Assembly (NCBI RefSeq): GCF_023824315.1
Contig: NZ_CP098732.1
Coordinates: forward strand, 1,364,001-1,428,000
Origin: Acinetobacter tibetensis
GTDB lineage: Bacteria > Pseudomonadota > Gammaproteobacteria > Pseudomonadales > Moraxellaceae
Length of the DNA stretch: 64,000 nt
Direction of reading: 5' to 3'
The translations under genes were made by a program, and so were the position numbers. The notes under the pieces are model-generated. The model made no database searches. It had not been told where the DNA came from and saw only the letters and a list, made by a program, of their open reading frames with translations. Of the stretch, positions 1-7,926 are shown piece after piece; positions within the stretch are counted from its first letter, which is position 1, and every line of letters starts with the position of its first letter.

Positions 1-419
1 TCCATCATCTTATACAGGCCTTTACGGCCTTAAATAATGTACTCATGCCATTAATGCTGAAGCAAGGCAAGCCAGATCAATTTGCGTTGCAATATGCCCA
101 TGAATTATTGGCCGCCGTAGGCTTAGATAAGTTCGCTGACCGTAAACCGAATGAGCTTTCTGGGGGCCAACAGCAGCGCGTGGCGATTGCACGTGCACTG
201 ATTACTCAGCCTGCACTATTGTTGGCCGATGAACCGACAGGTAATTTGGATACTCAAACTGCTGCGGAAATGTTTGAATTATTTCGTAAAGTACATCGCG
301 AACATGACTGTGCAGTCCTTTTGGTGACTCATGATCCTAGATTATCGGCAACCTGTGATCGAACTATTAATCTGGTGGATGGGAGAATTCAGAGTGATTT
401 CAAACACGAGATGAAATAA
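1..419 (+). CDS. ABC transporter ATP-binding protein, LolD/MacB type (5' partial)
   Basis: This is the C-terminal part of an ABC-transporter ATPase. The reading frame is open from base 3, so the start, the Walker A motif and most of the Q-loop lie outside the window. Visible parts are the [15 protein letters not shown] signature, the Walker [10 protein letters not shown] segment and the switch histidine in LLVTHD. The spacing and the [10 protein letters not shown] segment are typical of LolD/MacB-type exporters that act with a FtsX-like permease. No permease follows, so the partner must be upstream. Function beyond ATP hydrolysis for export cannot be decided here. The ATG at 45 is internal, not a true start. 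Confidence 0.9.
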   Translation, partial: HHLIQAFTALNNVLMPLMLKQGKPDQFALQYAHELLAAVGLDKFADRKPNELSGGQQQRVAIARALITQPALLLADEPTGNLDTQTAAEMFELFRKVHREHDCAVLLVTHDPRLSATCDRTINLVDGRIQSDFKHEMK

Positions 420-432
420 GGACAAATACGGA

Positions 433-1812
433 TCACACGTCTGGGAATAGCAGTTCAAAACATATACCTTCTGCGCTATTGACTGCCTGATACATTCCCT
501 GATGAAGCGTCAAAATGGATGCCACAATCGACAGGCCTAAACCGCCCGTTTGATGAGGGCTTTGTCTGCTGGAGCTGCACTGATAAAAACGCTCAAAGAG
601 ATGAGGCAAATGTTCAGGGGCAACTTCTAAACCACTGGTGATCACAGATAATGTAATCATCTGCATATTATTAATGATCTTTCGGCGGCTAAGCACATAA
701 ATAGTTCGGTGATTGCCGCCGTGAATGAGCGCATTTGATATCAGATTATACAGCGCTTGTTGTAACAGTTCTGGATCTGCCAATAGCTCAGTCGCTTCAA
801 GCCTTAAAACAAAATTGCAGTGTTGTTCTTCAGCTTGATACTCGAAAATACTGAATATATCTTCTATAAATGATTTGAGCTGAATTTTCTGTTTGTTTAA
901 GCAAACTTTGTGTGCATCTGCGCGGGCTAGAAATAACATGCTGTCAATCATTCGTTTTAAACGTTGATAGTCCTCCAAGTTGGAAATCAAGAGTTCCTGA
1001 TACTGTGCGGGACTACGTTCATTCATGAGTAAAATTTCAGTCTGCCCGATTAAATTATTCAATGGGGTTCTAAATTCATGCGCAATGTCTTCAGAGAAGC
1101 GATTCAGTTGGCTATATCCCATTTCAATACGGTCAAGCATGGCGTTGATATCGGATGCTAGTTGTTCAATCTCTTGAGGGGGATGAACTAGATTGAGTCG
1201 CTGCTCAAGTTTGTGAATATTGATGGCATGGGTTTGTTCTCGCAGAGTTCTTAATGCGTTCAATCCCAGACGGCTAGCAATGGCACAGAGTATGAAAATG
1301 GCCAAGATGCCTGTAAATACATAAATGAAAAGACGTTTTTGAAAAGGCGAGATGATGGCTAAACGTTCAGACCACTGTTTGCCTGCAATTAACACATAGG
1401 GCTGCTGATTGATTTGAATGGTTTTCCAAGCAATACGCGTGGGGTAAGTATGAGCCGATAAATCTTGGAATTGAATCTGGGGTTGATGGGTAAATTCAGG
1501 CAGCGGAATACCAAGAGGATTGATGTTGATGAGAATCTGATCGCCTTGAATCAATAAAAACAAATTATCCTGATTTCCCAACATGTTTTGATACAGCTTC
1601 GGGCGAGCGATAATCTGTTCAATATTGCTACTGTCTTGCAGCAAAATTTCCAGTCGCTCAATTCGTTCAACCAAAGCCCGATCTTGCTGAGCAATTAAAA
1701 TATGGTTGATACCCAGATAGGTCATAAATGCTACAGCGCACAAGACCATTGCAGCACACCCTGTAACCAATAGTGTTAATCGGAGTTCTAAAGAGCGAAT
1801 GGGCTTGAACAT
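433..1812 (-). CDS. Membrane sensor histidine kinase, CusS/HprS-like
   Basis: A 459-residue inner-membrane sensor kinase. Transmembrane segments lie near residues 11-34 and 161-184 and flank a periplasmic domain of about 125 residues. A HAMP linker follows. The phospho-acceptor is His245 in the AHEFRTPLNN H-box. The ATPase domain ends with the TGGLGLSIV G-box. The layout is that of heavy-metal/redox kinases such as CusS and HprS. Its start codon overlaps the stop of the response regulator gene, so the two are translated together. The stimulus cannot be read from sequence. The neighbouring 5-hydroxyisourate hydrolase gene favours an HprS-like (oxidative or chlorine stress) role over copper, and no copper-efflux gene is nearby. 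Confidence 0.9.
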   Translation of the reverse strand: MFKPIRSLELRLTLLVTGCAAMVLCAVAFMTYLGINHILIAQQDRALVERIERLEILLQDSSNIEQIIARPKLYQNMLGNQDNLFLLIQGDQILININPLGIPLPEFTHQPQIQFQDLSAHTYPTRIAWKTIQINQQPYVLIAGKQWSERLAIISPFQKRLFIYVFTGILAIFILCAIASRLGLNALRTLREQTHAINIHKLEQRLNLVHPPQEIEQLASDINAMLDRIEMGYSQLNRFSEDIAHEFRTPLNNLIGQTEILLMNERSPAQYQELLISNLEDYQRLKRMIDSMLFLARADAHKVCLNKQKIQLKSFIEDIFSIFEYQAEEQHCNFVLRLEATELLADPELLQQALYNLISNALIHGGNHRTIYVLSRRKIINNMQMITLSVITSGLEVAPEHLPHLFERFYQCSSSRQSPHQTGGLGLSIVASILTLHQGMYQAVNSAEGICFELLFPDV

Positions 1813-2498
1813 TATGCTTCAACCGAAATTTTATAGCCCAAGCCACGGACAGTATGAATGAGTTTTATCTCATGCCCCTCGTCAATTTTACTGCGTAAGC
1901 GTCGTACCGCGACATCAATAAAATTCGTATCGGTATCAAAATTGATATGCCAAACTTCGGAAGCAATTTGCCTACGCGTAATAATTTCATTTGGGTGCCG
2001 CAGCATAAAGTGCAATAAATTAAATTCTTTTTTACTGAGTTCAATTAACTGCTCATGTCGCCAAACTTTATGATGGATTAAGTCCATTTTTAAGTTGCCC
2101 ATGCATAGCTCGTTTTCCTGAACATACTGTTGCCGTCTCAGCAAGCTTTTAATGCGTGCGAGTAATTCAATATATGAAAAAGGTTTGGCCAGATAGTCAT
2201 CGGCACCCAGTTCCAGACCTTTGACCCTATCAATAATCTGGTCTTTGGCAGTGAGAAAAATCACGGGTATATGGGAAAATTGACGCAATACTTTTAAGAC
2301 TGCCCAGCCATCAATATCGGGTAGCATCACATCTAGTATGACCAAACTATATGAATGCATTTTTAATTTTTCCAAGCCTTCTAGCCCTGAATGAACACAT
2401 TCAGCCGCATAGCCAGATTCACTTAAGCCCTTCACCAGATATGAGGCGATCTTCACTTCATCTTCGATAATTAGAATACACATTTTGCTTAGACTCAT
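1812..2498 (-). CDS. OmpR-family response regulator, CusR/HprR-like
   Basis: A 228-residue regulator. It has a receiver domain (phospho-acceptor Asp56 in LVILDVMLPD, conserved KP near residue 105) and a C-terminal winged-helix DNA-binding domain ending in VRGLGYKI. It is paired with the kinase directly downstream. It is transcribed away from the HbpS-like and HiuH-like genes. The shared intergenic region holds an inverted repeat resembling CusR/HprR boxes, so it probably controls itself and those two exported proteins. An alternative start is the internal Met6 at 2483. Neither start has a strong ribosome-binding site. Confidence 0.9.
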   Translation of the reverse strand: MSLSKMCILIIEDEVKIASYLVKGLSESGYAAECVHSGLEGLEKLKMHSYSLVILDVMLPDIDGWAVLKVLRQFSHIPVIFLTAKDQIIDRVKGLELGADDYLAKPFSYIELLARIKSLLRRQQYVQENELCMGNLKMDLIHHKVWRHEQLIELSKKEFNLLHFMLRHPNEIITRRQIASEVWHINFDTDTNFIDVAVRRLRSKIDEGHEIKLIHTVRGLGYKISVEA

Positions 2499-2540
2499 TT
2501 TGAAGATGACAACTTTGTAATGTGATTGTCATGCTTCAAA
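2499..2540. promoter_or_regulatory. CusR/HprR-like operator in the divergent promoter region
   Basis: Bases 2506-2522 read ATGACAACTTTGTAATG. The left half equals the remembered E. coli CusR half-site ATGACAA and the right half equals the HprR half-site TTGTAATG, two bases apart. A larger inverted repeat surrounds it (TTTGAAGATGACAA at 2499-2512 and TTGTCATGCTTCAAA at 2526-2540). It sits between the response regulator and the exported-protein genes, which suggests regulation in both directions. The consensus is from memory. Confidence 0.6.
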
Positions 2541-2586
2541 TCATTCAGGTTGTATAAGATTTTGTAAAACTTAATTCGGGGCAATC

Positions 2587-3078
2587 ATGATGAACAATCT
2601 CAAAGGGCTTGTTTTAACAGTAATGCTGATGAGTAGCAGTACTTTTGCACAAACTGTTCAATTGAATCAAGTTTATTCACTCGATTCCAAAGCTGCACAC
2701 ACCCTTGTTGATGCCGCAGTGGCTGCTTGTCAAAAAATACAGCACAACATTGCTGTGGTTGTGGTTGATCGGGGAGGAAATACCTTGATGGCAAGTAGGC
2801 ATGAAAATGTCGGCCCCCATAATTTGGGCGCAGCCGAAAAGAAAGCCTATACCGCTTTATCGACCAAAACAGCGACCTTGCTGTTAAGTCAAAATGCCCA
2901 TGAAAACAGTGATGCAAAAAATTTAACCACTTTATCTAATTTGCTGTTGTTAGGGGGTGGTTTACCAGTGCGTTATGAAAATCAGGTGGTCGGTGCAATT
3001 GGGGTTGCGGGTGCAGGAGGTGCCAAAAATGACCAGTATTGTGCTGAGGCAGCCATTCAGTCTAGTTTTAATCGTTAA
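2587..3078 (+). CDS. GlcG/HbpS family exported heme-binding-like protein
   Basis: A 163-residue protein of the GlcG/HbpS (DUF336) family. A signal peptide is evident (hydrophobic residues 5-17, cleavage likely after SSTFA), so it should act in the periplasm. Family features include the VVVVDRGGNTLMASR strand, AAEKKAYTA and the GGGLPVRY/VGAIGVAGA segment. Streptomyces HbpS binds heme and modulates a redox sensor kinase. Here too the gene is divergent from a two-component system, although of a different kinase family. It is followed after 10 bp by the hydroxyisourate hydrolase gene, probably in one operon. A role in redox sensing or heme handling is inference. Confidence 0.8.
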   Translation: MMNNLKGLVLTVMLMSSSTFAQTVQLNQVYSLDSKAAHTLVDAAVAACQKIQHNIAVVVVDRGGNTLMASRHENVGPHNLGAAEKKAYTALSTKTATLLLSQNAHENSDAKNLTTLSNLLLLGGGLPVRYENQVVGAIGVAGAGGAKNDQYCAEAAIQSSFNR

Positions 3079-3088
3079 GGATTCCATT

Positions 3089-3490
3089 ATGTTTAAGAAA
3101 TTTTTACCACTCTCAACATTGTTATTGACATCAATGACGTTTGCACAAAATAACCCATTAAGTGTACACGTGTTAAATCTAGAAAATGGTTTACCTTCTG
3201 CTGATGTTGAAGTAGTGCTCGAAAAGAGTTCTGGCAATAAATGGGTGAAGCTGAATCAGCAAGTTACAGGACAAAATGGTCGTATTGCGGCACTTTTTCC
3301 TGAAAATCAGCCGTTAGCACAAGGGATTTATAAGGTTACGTTCAAAACAGGAGACTGGTTCAAAAAGAATAATCAGAGCACTTTTTTCCCAGAAGTCCCC
3401 GTTATCTTCAAAGTTGATGGCAGTGTCAGTCACTACCACATTCCCTTGTTATTAAGCCCCTATGGATACTCGACCTATCGAGGTAATTGA
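3089..3490 (+). CDS. hiuH: Periplasmic 5-hydroxyisourate hydrolase (transthyretin-like)
   Basis: A 133-residue transthyretin-like protein with an N-terminal signal peptide (about residues 1-19). It keeps the family N-terminal SVHVLN...G motif and the C-terminal signature PYGYSTYRG, ending in N instead of the usual S. The enzyme hydrolyses 5-hydroxyisourate from urate oxidation. The ATG at 3089, just before the signal peptide, is chosen over an upstream in-frame start that would overlap the preceding gene. In E. coli the exported HiuH is controlled by HprSR, and the nearby two-component system fits that. No urate-pathway gene is in the window. A rho-independent terminator follows. Confidence 0.85.
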   Translation: MFKKFLPLSTLLLTSMTFAQNNPLSVHVLNLENGLPSADVEVVLEKSSGNKWVKLNQQVTGQNGRIAALFPENQPLAQGIYKVTFKTGDWFKKNNQSTFFPEVPVIFKVDGSVSHYHIPLLLSPYGYSTYRGN

Positions 3491-3496
3491 TAATCT

Positions 3497-3522
3497 AAAG
3501 GGCTGGTAAAACTAGCCCTTTT
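3497..3522 (+). terminator. Terminator after hiuH
   Basis: The inverted repeat AAAGGGCT...AGCCCTTT with a 9-10 base loop is followed by TTATTTG. It lies 7 bp after the hiuH stop codon. Confidence 0.75.
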
Positions 3523-3736
3523 ATTTGCTTATAATTTAATACAAAGAAATGTATTTGTTCATCATTTCTGGGAAAACATATAACAAAAACAAATTTGCTG
3601 AATCAGTTTGATATAAAAATATACTCTAGAGGTATTTCACAAAATTAATTTTTTCATTTAAAAAAGGAAAAAGATTTTGTCTTGAGATATAGTCTAAATG
3701 AATGGATAAAAGAATGACCAATCGAAGGATTTTGAT

Positions 3737-3752
3737 TGGCATAAAAGTTGCT
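3737..3752 (+). promoter_or_regulatory. Sigma-54-type (-24/-12) promoter
   Basis: TGGCATAAAAGTTGCT contains GG and GC separated by exactly ten bases, inside TGGCA and TTGCT, as in the sigma-54 consensus. It would start transcription about 25 bases before the AraC-type gene at 3790. No sigma-54 activator gene is adjacent; the only one in the window is at 36883-38172. Confidence 0.6.
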
Positions 3753-3789
3753 GATTTAAGCAATAGGGTCTTAGCTAGGTGAAAAGGAT

Positions 3790-4779
3790 ATGACATCACT
3801 CAGCCAACAGATGAATGTGAACCACTATTCTCGGCAAGCAGATTTTGCTCAGAATTTAATGGCGAGCATTTGTGGTGAGCATCGTTTAGAGACAAGTGCA
3901 CGTGATACCTTAGATTTTCATTATGATGGTATGCGGTTACCTAATCGAAAAATGGCAATTGGCACGATTCGTTATGGTGCAAATGTTGCCATCAATATTT
4001 CCAATTTAAAAGCCTACAGTATTAGCTTGCCTTTGCAGGGGAAACAAGCCTTAAGTATTCGTGGTGAAAATTATGTTTCGGATGAGAATAGAGGGTTAAT
4101 TGTCTCGAATAATCATTGTCAGGAGTTAATTATTGACCGTGATTGCCAGAAATTGCAGGTGGTGATTCCTGAGCGAAGTATGCACATGGTTTTGGCAGAT
4201 TTGTTGAATCAGTCAATTGATCAGCCCATTATTTTTAATCCAGAAATGCACATTGATTCGACACAATTAATTCATGCATGGTGGAAAAATATTCAAAATT
4301 TCTTGCAGTTTAATGCACAGAATAATGGTTTTTTTGGCTTGCAAATGTTGTCTGATGACTATGAAAATTTTGTGATTAAGGCGTTATTGCTTTCTCAGGA
4401 GCACAATTATTCTGCGGCATTAAAAGTACATGCACAGCAACAAGAGCCGATCTATATTCGCAAAGTTAAAAATTTTATTATTGAGCATGCACATGAAGAT
4501 ATTCGTGCTGATGATTTACAACGTTTGGCAGGTGTTTCAAAGTCAAAACTATACGATGAATTTCAGCAATATTATGGTACTAGCCCGATGTCTTTTTTGC
4601 GCAAATATCGCTTGCAGCAAATTTATAAAATTTTAAGTCATACCAATATGAGTGCTAAGTTATCGATTTCAAAACTGGCTTACGATTGGGGTTTTACTCA
4701 CCTCAGTCGTTTTTCCCAAGACTATAAAGAGGAGTTTGGTGAAAAGCCAAGTGAAACTAAAAATAAGTCGCGTGAATAA
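3790..4779 (+). CDS. AraC/XylS family transcriptional regulator
   Basis: A 329-residue regulator. It has an AraC-binding-like N-terminal ligand domain (about residues 30-200) and a C-terminal double helix-turn-helix. The second helix region, WGFTHLSRFSQDYKEEFGEKPSE, carries the signature of the XylS/BenR/AntR branch that responds to aromatic effectors. The ATG is preceded by AAAAGGAT. It lies between an exported-protein operon and the aromatic-acid importer/iif operon. Control of the importer, iif or antABC is plausible but not shown. The upstream -24/-12 element would make it a sigma-54-dependent regulator gene, which is unusual. Confidence 0.85.
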   Translation: MTSLSQQMNVNHYSRQADFAQNLMASICGEHRLETSARDTLDFHYDGMRLPNRKMAIGTIRYGANVAINISNLKAYSISLPLQGKQALSIRGENYVSDENRGLIVSNNHCQELIIDRDCQKLQVVIPERSMHMVLADLLNQSIDQPIIFNPEMHIDSTQLIHAWWKNIQNFLQFNAQNNGFFGLQMLSDDYENFVIKALLLSQEHNYSAALKVHAQQQEPIYIRKVKNFIIEHAHEDIRADDLQRLAGVSKSKLYDEFQQYYGTSPMSFLRKYRLQQIYKILSHTNMSAKLSISKLAYDWGFTHLSRFSQDYKEEFGEKPSETKNKSRE

Positions 4780-4791
4780 ATGATTAGATAT

Positions 4792-4831
4792 AAAAACCCC
4801 CCTGATTGAGAAATTTCATCAGGGGGTTTTT
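4792..4831. terminator. Bidirectional terminator between convergent genes
   Basis: AAAAACCCCCCTGAT pairs with ATCAGGGGGTTTTT around a short loop. The A-tract on one side and the T-tract on the other allow it to stop both the AraC gene and the converging MFS gene. Confidence 0.85.
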
Positions 4832-4851
4832 CTATGCGATATGCAAATGTG

Positions 4852-6192
4852 TTAGACCGAATTTTCTAAGTTATAGATTGCTTTAGATTTGGATTTTTCA
4901 TAGATGACTTTTAGGGTTAAAGCTATAAATGAAATGAAAGTTGGGATAGCCAGTACAAAGAAGATGCCACCTAAGCTTAAGTTAAAGGTGAAAATGAGTG
5001 AACCGAAGAATGCACCTAAGATTGCGCCAATCCGTCCAATACCATGCATCCAAGACACACCAACTGCGCGGCAAACGGCTGGATAGAACATCGTTGCTAA
5101 CGGTAGCAATGAAGACTGCGCACCAGCAAGCAATGCACCAATCAAGAAAATGGTGATACCGAGCAACAAAATATTTGAGCTGACTACACCTGCAACAAGG
5201 AATAAGCCGAATGCAATGAGATAGGCATATTTAATTACGGTGGTTGGATTCACTTTATCCATATACCAACCCATGATGGTTGCGCCAATTACGCCACCAA
5301 AAGGAAAAATTGCGGCAATTAAGCTAAATTGTTGTGTGCTAAAGCCTGCCGTTTTTAAAATAGTTGGCATCCAACTGGTTAAAAGATAAAACACCAATAG
5401 ACTGGTAAAACAGCATAACCACAACATGCTTGAACCCCACAAGTATTTGCCCAATACAATTTTTACAGGATTTTCATTGGTGGTTTCGGTTTGTGGTAAG
5501 ACCAGTTTCACAGGTTCATTAAAAGGATGACCTTGAATCTTTTCTAAGATGGCGAGTGCTTTGTCTTGGCGGTTACGTGCAATCAGCGATTGTGTTGATT
5601 CAGGCAATGCAAGTAGCAAGACAATCACCAACAGTAAAGGAATACTACCGCCAAGAATAATGACCTTAGACCAACCAAATCCTTCGAGTAAATAAGCGGA
5701 CAATACACCACCACAAGAAATGCCTAACATAAAACCACAACCTGCGAGTCCTGTGAGGAAGGCTTTGCGCTTAACTGGCATATATTCAGACACCATGGTA
5801 CTGATGTTTGGCATAGCTGCACCTAATCCAATCCCCGTAATAAAACGGTAAATCATCAGTTCTTGGGTAGAGCTGGCAAAACCGCAAAGAATGGTAAATA
5901 CTGAAAATAGCAGTGTGGTTGTGACAATAATGCCTTTACGACCAAACTTATCGGACAGGGGACCTGAGATAATCGCACCGATTGACATGCCGACCAATGC
6001 GGCACTGAGTACGGGTGCCAGTTGTGGTTTGCTAATGCCCCAATCATCCAGTAAAGCAGGCGCAATAAAGCCAATAATTCCCGTATCTAGACCATCACAG
6101 AAAAAGACCAAAAAACCCAGAATAAAGACGAGCCATTGTAAGGGGGAGAGCTTCTCTCGATTGATAATATTGGTTGCTTCAATTGTTCTCAT
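4852..6192 (-). CDS. MFS transporter, aromatic acid:H+ symporter family
   Basis: A 446-residue, 12-helix major facilitator of the AAHS family (BenK/PcaK/VanK type). Family marks are the DGLDTGIIG segment in helix 1, with the acidic pair typical of aromatic-acid symporters, and the GPLSDKFGRKG loop between helices 2 and 3. It should import an aromatic carboxylate with protons across the inner membrane. Its position beside iif and the cat/iac/ant genes suggests indole-3-acetate, anthranilate, benzoate or muconate as substrate; sequence alone does not decide. It shares a 15-bp upstream motif with the other MFS gene of the island (see 6306-6327). Confidence 0.88.
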   Translation of the reverse strand: MRTIEATNIINREKLSPLQWLVFILGFLVFFCDGLDTGIIGFIAPALLDDWGISKPQLAPVLSAALVGMSIGAIISGPLSDKFGRKGIIVTTTLLFSVFTILCGFASSTQELMIYRFITGIGLGAAMPNISTMVSEYMPVKRKAFLTGLAGCGFMLGISCGGVLSAYLLEGFGWSKVIILGGSIPLLLVIVLLLALPESTQSLIARNRQDKALAILEKIQGHPFNEPVKLVLPQTETTNENPVKIVLGKYLWGSSMLWLCCFTSLLVFYLLTSWMPTILKTAGFSTQQFSLIAAIFPFGGVIGATIMGWYMDKVNPTTVIKYAYLIAFGLFLVAGVVSSNILLLGITIFLIGALLAGAQSSLLPLATMFYPAVCRAVGVSWMHGIGRIGAILGAFFGSLIFTFNLSLGGIFFVLAIPTFISFIALTLKVIYEKSKSKAIYNLENSV

Positions 6193-6664
6193 AATTCTTC
6201 CTTTGAAAGTATGATTTAACTCGGTTGGATTGACCCTTTTTATACAAATTTATTCATGGCATTGATGGATGAATTTTGCGTGAGCAATGTTCTTATGCCA
6301 TGAGCATGAGTGAAGGGTATTCTATTTACACCAGAGTCATAACCTTATTTTGATAGGTATCAGGACTCTTTAAACGGTAGAGTAAGCTGTGATATCGCGA
6401 GGTATGAACATATCTTGATTGAACTATTTTTATACTTGGAGGACTATCCACTAACTCCTGAACTTCATCCATTTTTTCCATTCGTGCTGGATCGTTTTTT
6501 TTTACAGATTATTTTGTGCCACCTACACAAGCAAAAGAAGCATCCATATTTAGAAACGCGATATAGAATTGCGCATGGATTGGATAGTGCTCGCAGCTTT
6601 TGGACAGTCATCCTAAAAATTTGGATAGAAGATAAAGCCATAACAAAGTCAGGAGTTGACGATT
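6193..6664. other. Intergenic region between MFS importer and iifA
   Basis: This 472-bp divergent control region carries the promoters of the importer (minus) and the iif operon (plus). A reading frame of about 96 codons starts at 6415 but runs into iifA in another frame and has no recognisable protein. No sigma-54 element was found. One motif shared with another promoter region is listed separately. The real iifA ribosome-binding site, AGGAG, is at 6651-6655. Confidence 0.6.
6306..6327 (-). promoter_or_regulatory. Motif shared with the second MFS promoter; degenerate CatM-like site
   Basis: GGGTATTCTATTTAC at 6315-6329 (plus strand) recurs exactly at about 23586-23600, upstream of the other island MFS gene. 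Here GTAT is preceded by ATGA at a spacing of 7, a two-mismatch version of the CatM/BenM site ATAC-N7-GTAT that is perfect at 23577. It lies about 125 bp upstream of the importer start. Confidence 0.4.
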
Positions 6665-7924
6665 ATGGCTGGTCAAACGATTCAGATAAAAACCGAGACT
6701 GGTAAACAATTTAGTGCTTACTTGGTCGCCCCATCTTCAGGTAAAGGTCCAGGCATTGTGTTGTGTCAGGAAATCTTTGGGGTCAATGCTGCAATGCGGG
6801 AAAAGGCAAACTTTCTTGCCGAGGAAGGATACACCGTTCTTGTTCCTGATTTATTTTGGCGTAGTGCGGCCAATATTGAATTGGGCTATACCCCAGAAGA
6901 TTTTCAAAAAGCTTATGCACTTTATCAGCAATACGATGAAAATTTAGGCGTAGAAGATATTCAGGACAGTCTGGCTTATCTGCAAACACGACCTGAATGC
7001 GATACGTCTACAGGGCTGGGTGTTGTTGGATATTGCTTGGGCGGAAAACTGGCATATTTAGCTGCCTGTCGTTTGCCAGAAGTTACTTGCGCCGTTGGGT
7101 ACTACGGGGTTGGTTTAGAAAATGTATTGGATGAGCTAGCTAACCTAAAAGGACGTTTGGTACTGCATATTGCAGAGTTAGACCAATTTACGCCACCAGA
7201 TGCACGACAAGCGATTTTGCAAGCCGCGAGTCAATATAGCAATGTCAAAGCTTATGTCTATGAAGATGTCGATCATGCCTTTGCTCGACCGAAAAGTGAA
7301 CACTACCACAAACCATCAGCCCGATTTGCCCATGAGCGAACGGTGACTGCACTGCATGACACGATTGGACCACATTATGATTTGGTGGCGTTATGGGAAG
7401 AGCATATTCGGCATGAGTTTGATACACGAGATGTCCCAGCGACGATGGCAACCATGGTGGCAGAACCCTATGTCAATCATATTCCAACGTTGACAGGTGG
7501 TGTGGGTCAAAGTCAGTTAGCGCGTTTCTATCGTTACCATTTTGTCCATCAAAACCCTGAAGACATGAAGATTACCTCTATATCACGCACGGTGGGATCA
7601 ACGCAGGTGGTCGATGAATTTATCATGAGTTTTACTCACGACACCGAAATTGATTGGCTACTGCCAGGGGTGAAACCAACAGGAAAATACGTCGAAATTC
7701 CTATGTTGGGTGTTATTCAATTTCGCGGTTCTAAACTGTGTCATGAACATATTTATTGGGATCAGGCATCGGTACTGGTGCAAATTGGTTTACTCAACCC
7801 TGAAGTATTGCCTGTGGCAGGTGTTGAGACGGCTAAAAAACTCCTGAATGAAGATTTACCTTCCAATACGCTGATGCCGTCATGGAACAGCAGCGAAGGC
7901 AAACCCATTGGTGAGGGAGTTTGA
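6665..7924 (+). CDS. iifA: IifA-like cofactor-free oxygenase: dienelactone-hydrolase fold fused to a SnoaL-like domain
   Basis: A 419-residue two-domain protein. Residues 1-230 are a dienelactone hydrolase-like alpha/beta fold with an intact apparent triad: Cys124 in GYCLGG, Asp173 and His204 in DVDHAF. Residues 235-400 resemble SnoaL/NTF2-like domains. First gene of the iif operon. From memory, IifA of indole-degrading Acinetobacter converts 3-hydroxyindolin-2-one to anthranilate without a cofactor. I assign it by gene order (iifABCD) and neighbours, not by a decisive motif. The ATG at 6665 has AGGAG nine bases upstream; a TTG at 6656 is a poorer start. Its stop nearly touches the next start. 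A plain dienelactone hydrolase is the alternative. Confidence 0.75.
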   Translation: MAGQTIQIKTETGKQFSAYLVAPSSGKGPGIVLCQEIFGVNAAMREKANFLAEEGYTVLVPDLFWRSAANIELGYTPEDFQKAYALYQQYDENLGVEDIQDSLAYLQTRPECDTSTGLGVVGYCLGGKLAYLAACRLPEVTCAVGYYGVGLENVLDELANLKGRLVLHIAELDQFTPPDARQAILQAASQYSNVKAYVYEDVDHAFARPKSEHYHKPSARFAHERTVTALHDTIGPHYDLVALWEEHIRHEFDTRDVPATMATMVAEPYVNHIPTLTGGVGQSQLARFYRYHFVHQNPEDMKITSISRTVGSTQVVDEFIMSFTHDTEIDWLLPGVKPTGKYVEIPMLGVIQFRGSKLCHEHIYWDQASVLVQIGLLNPEVLPVAGVETAKKLLNEDLPSNTLMPSWNSSEGKPIGEGV

Positions 7925-7926
7925 AG

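Larger units (their letters stand above)
3491..3789. other. Intergenic region upstream of AraC-type gene
   Basis: This 299-bp AT-rich spacer holds the hiuH terminator at its left end and a sigma-54-like element at 3737-3752 near the right end. No open frame with a plausible ribosome-binding site was seen between them. Confidence 0.6.

Noticed and set aside
6415..6705. Open frame of 96 codons before iifA
   Set aside because: It overlaps the iifA start in another frame, has no ribosome-binding site and no recognisable product.
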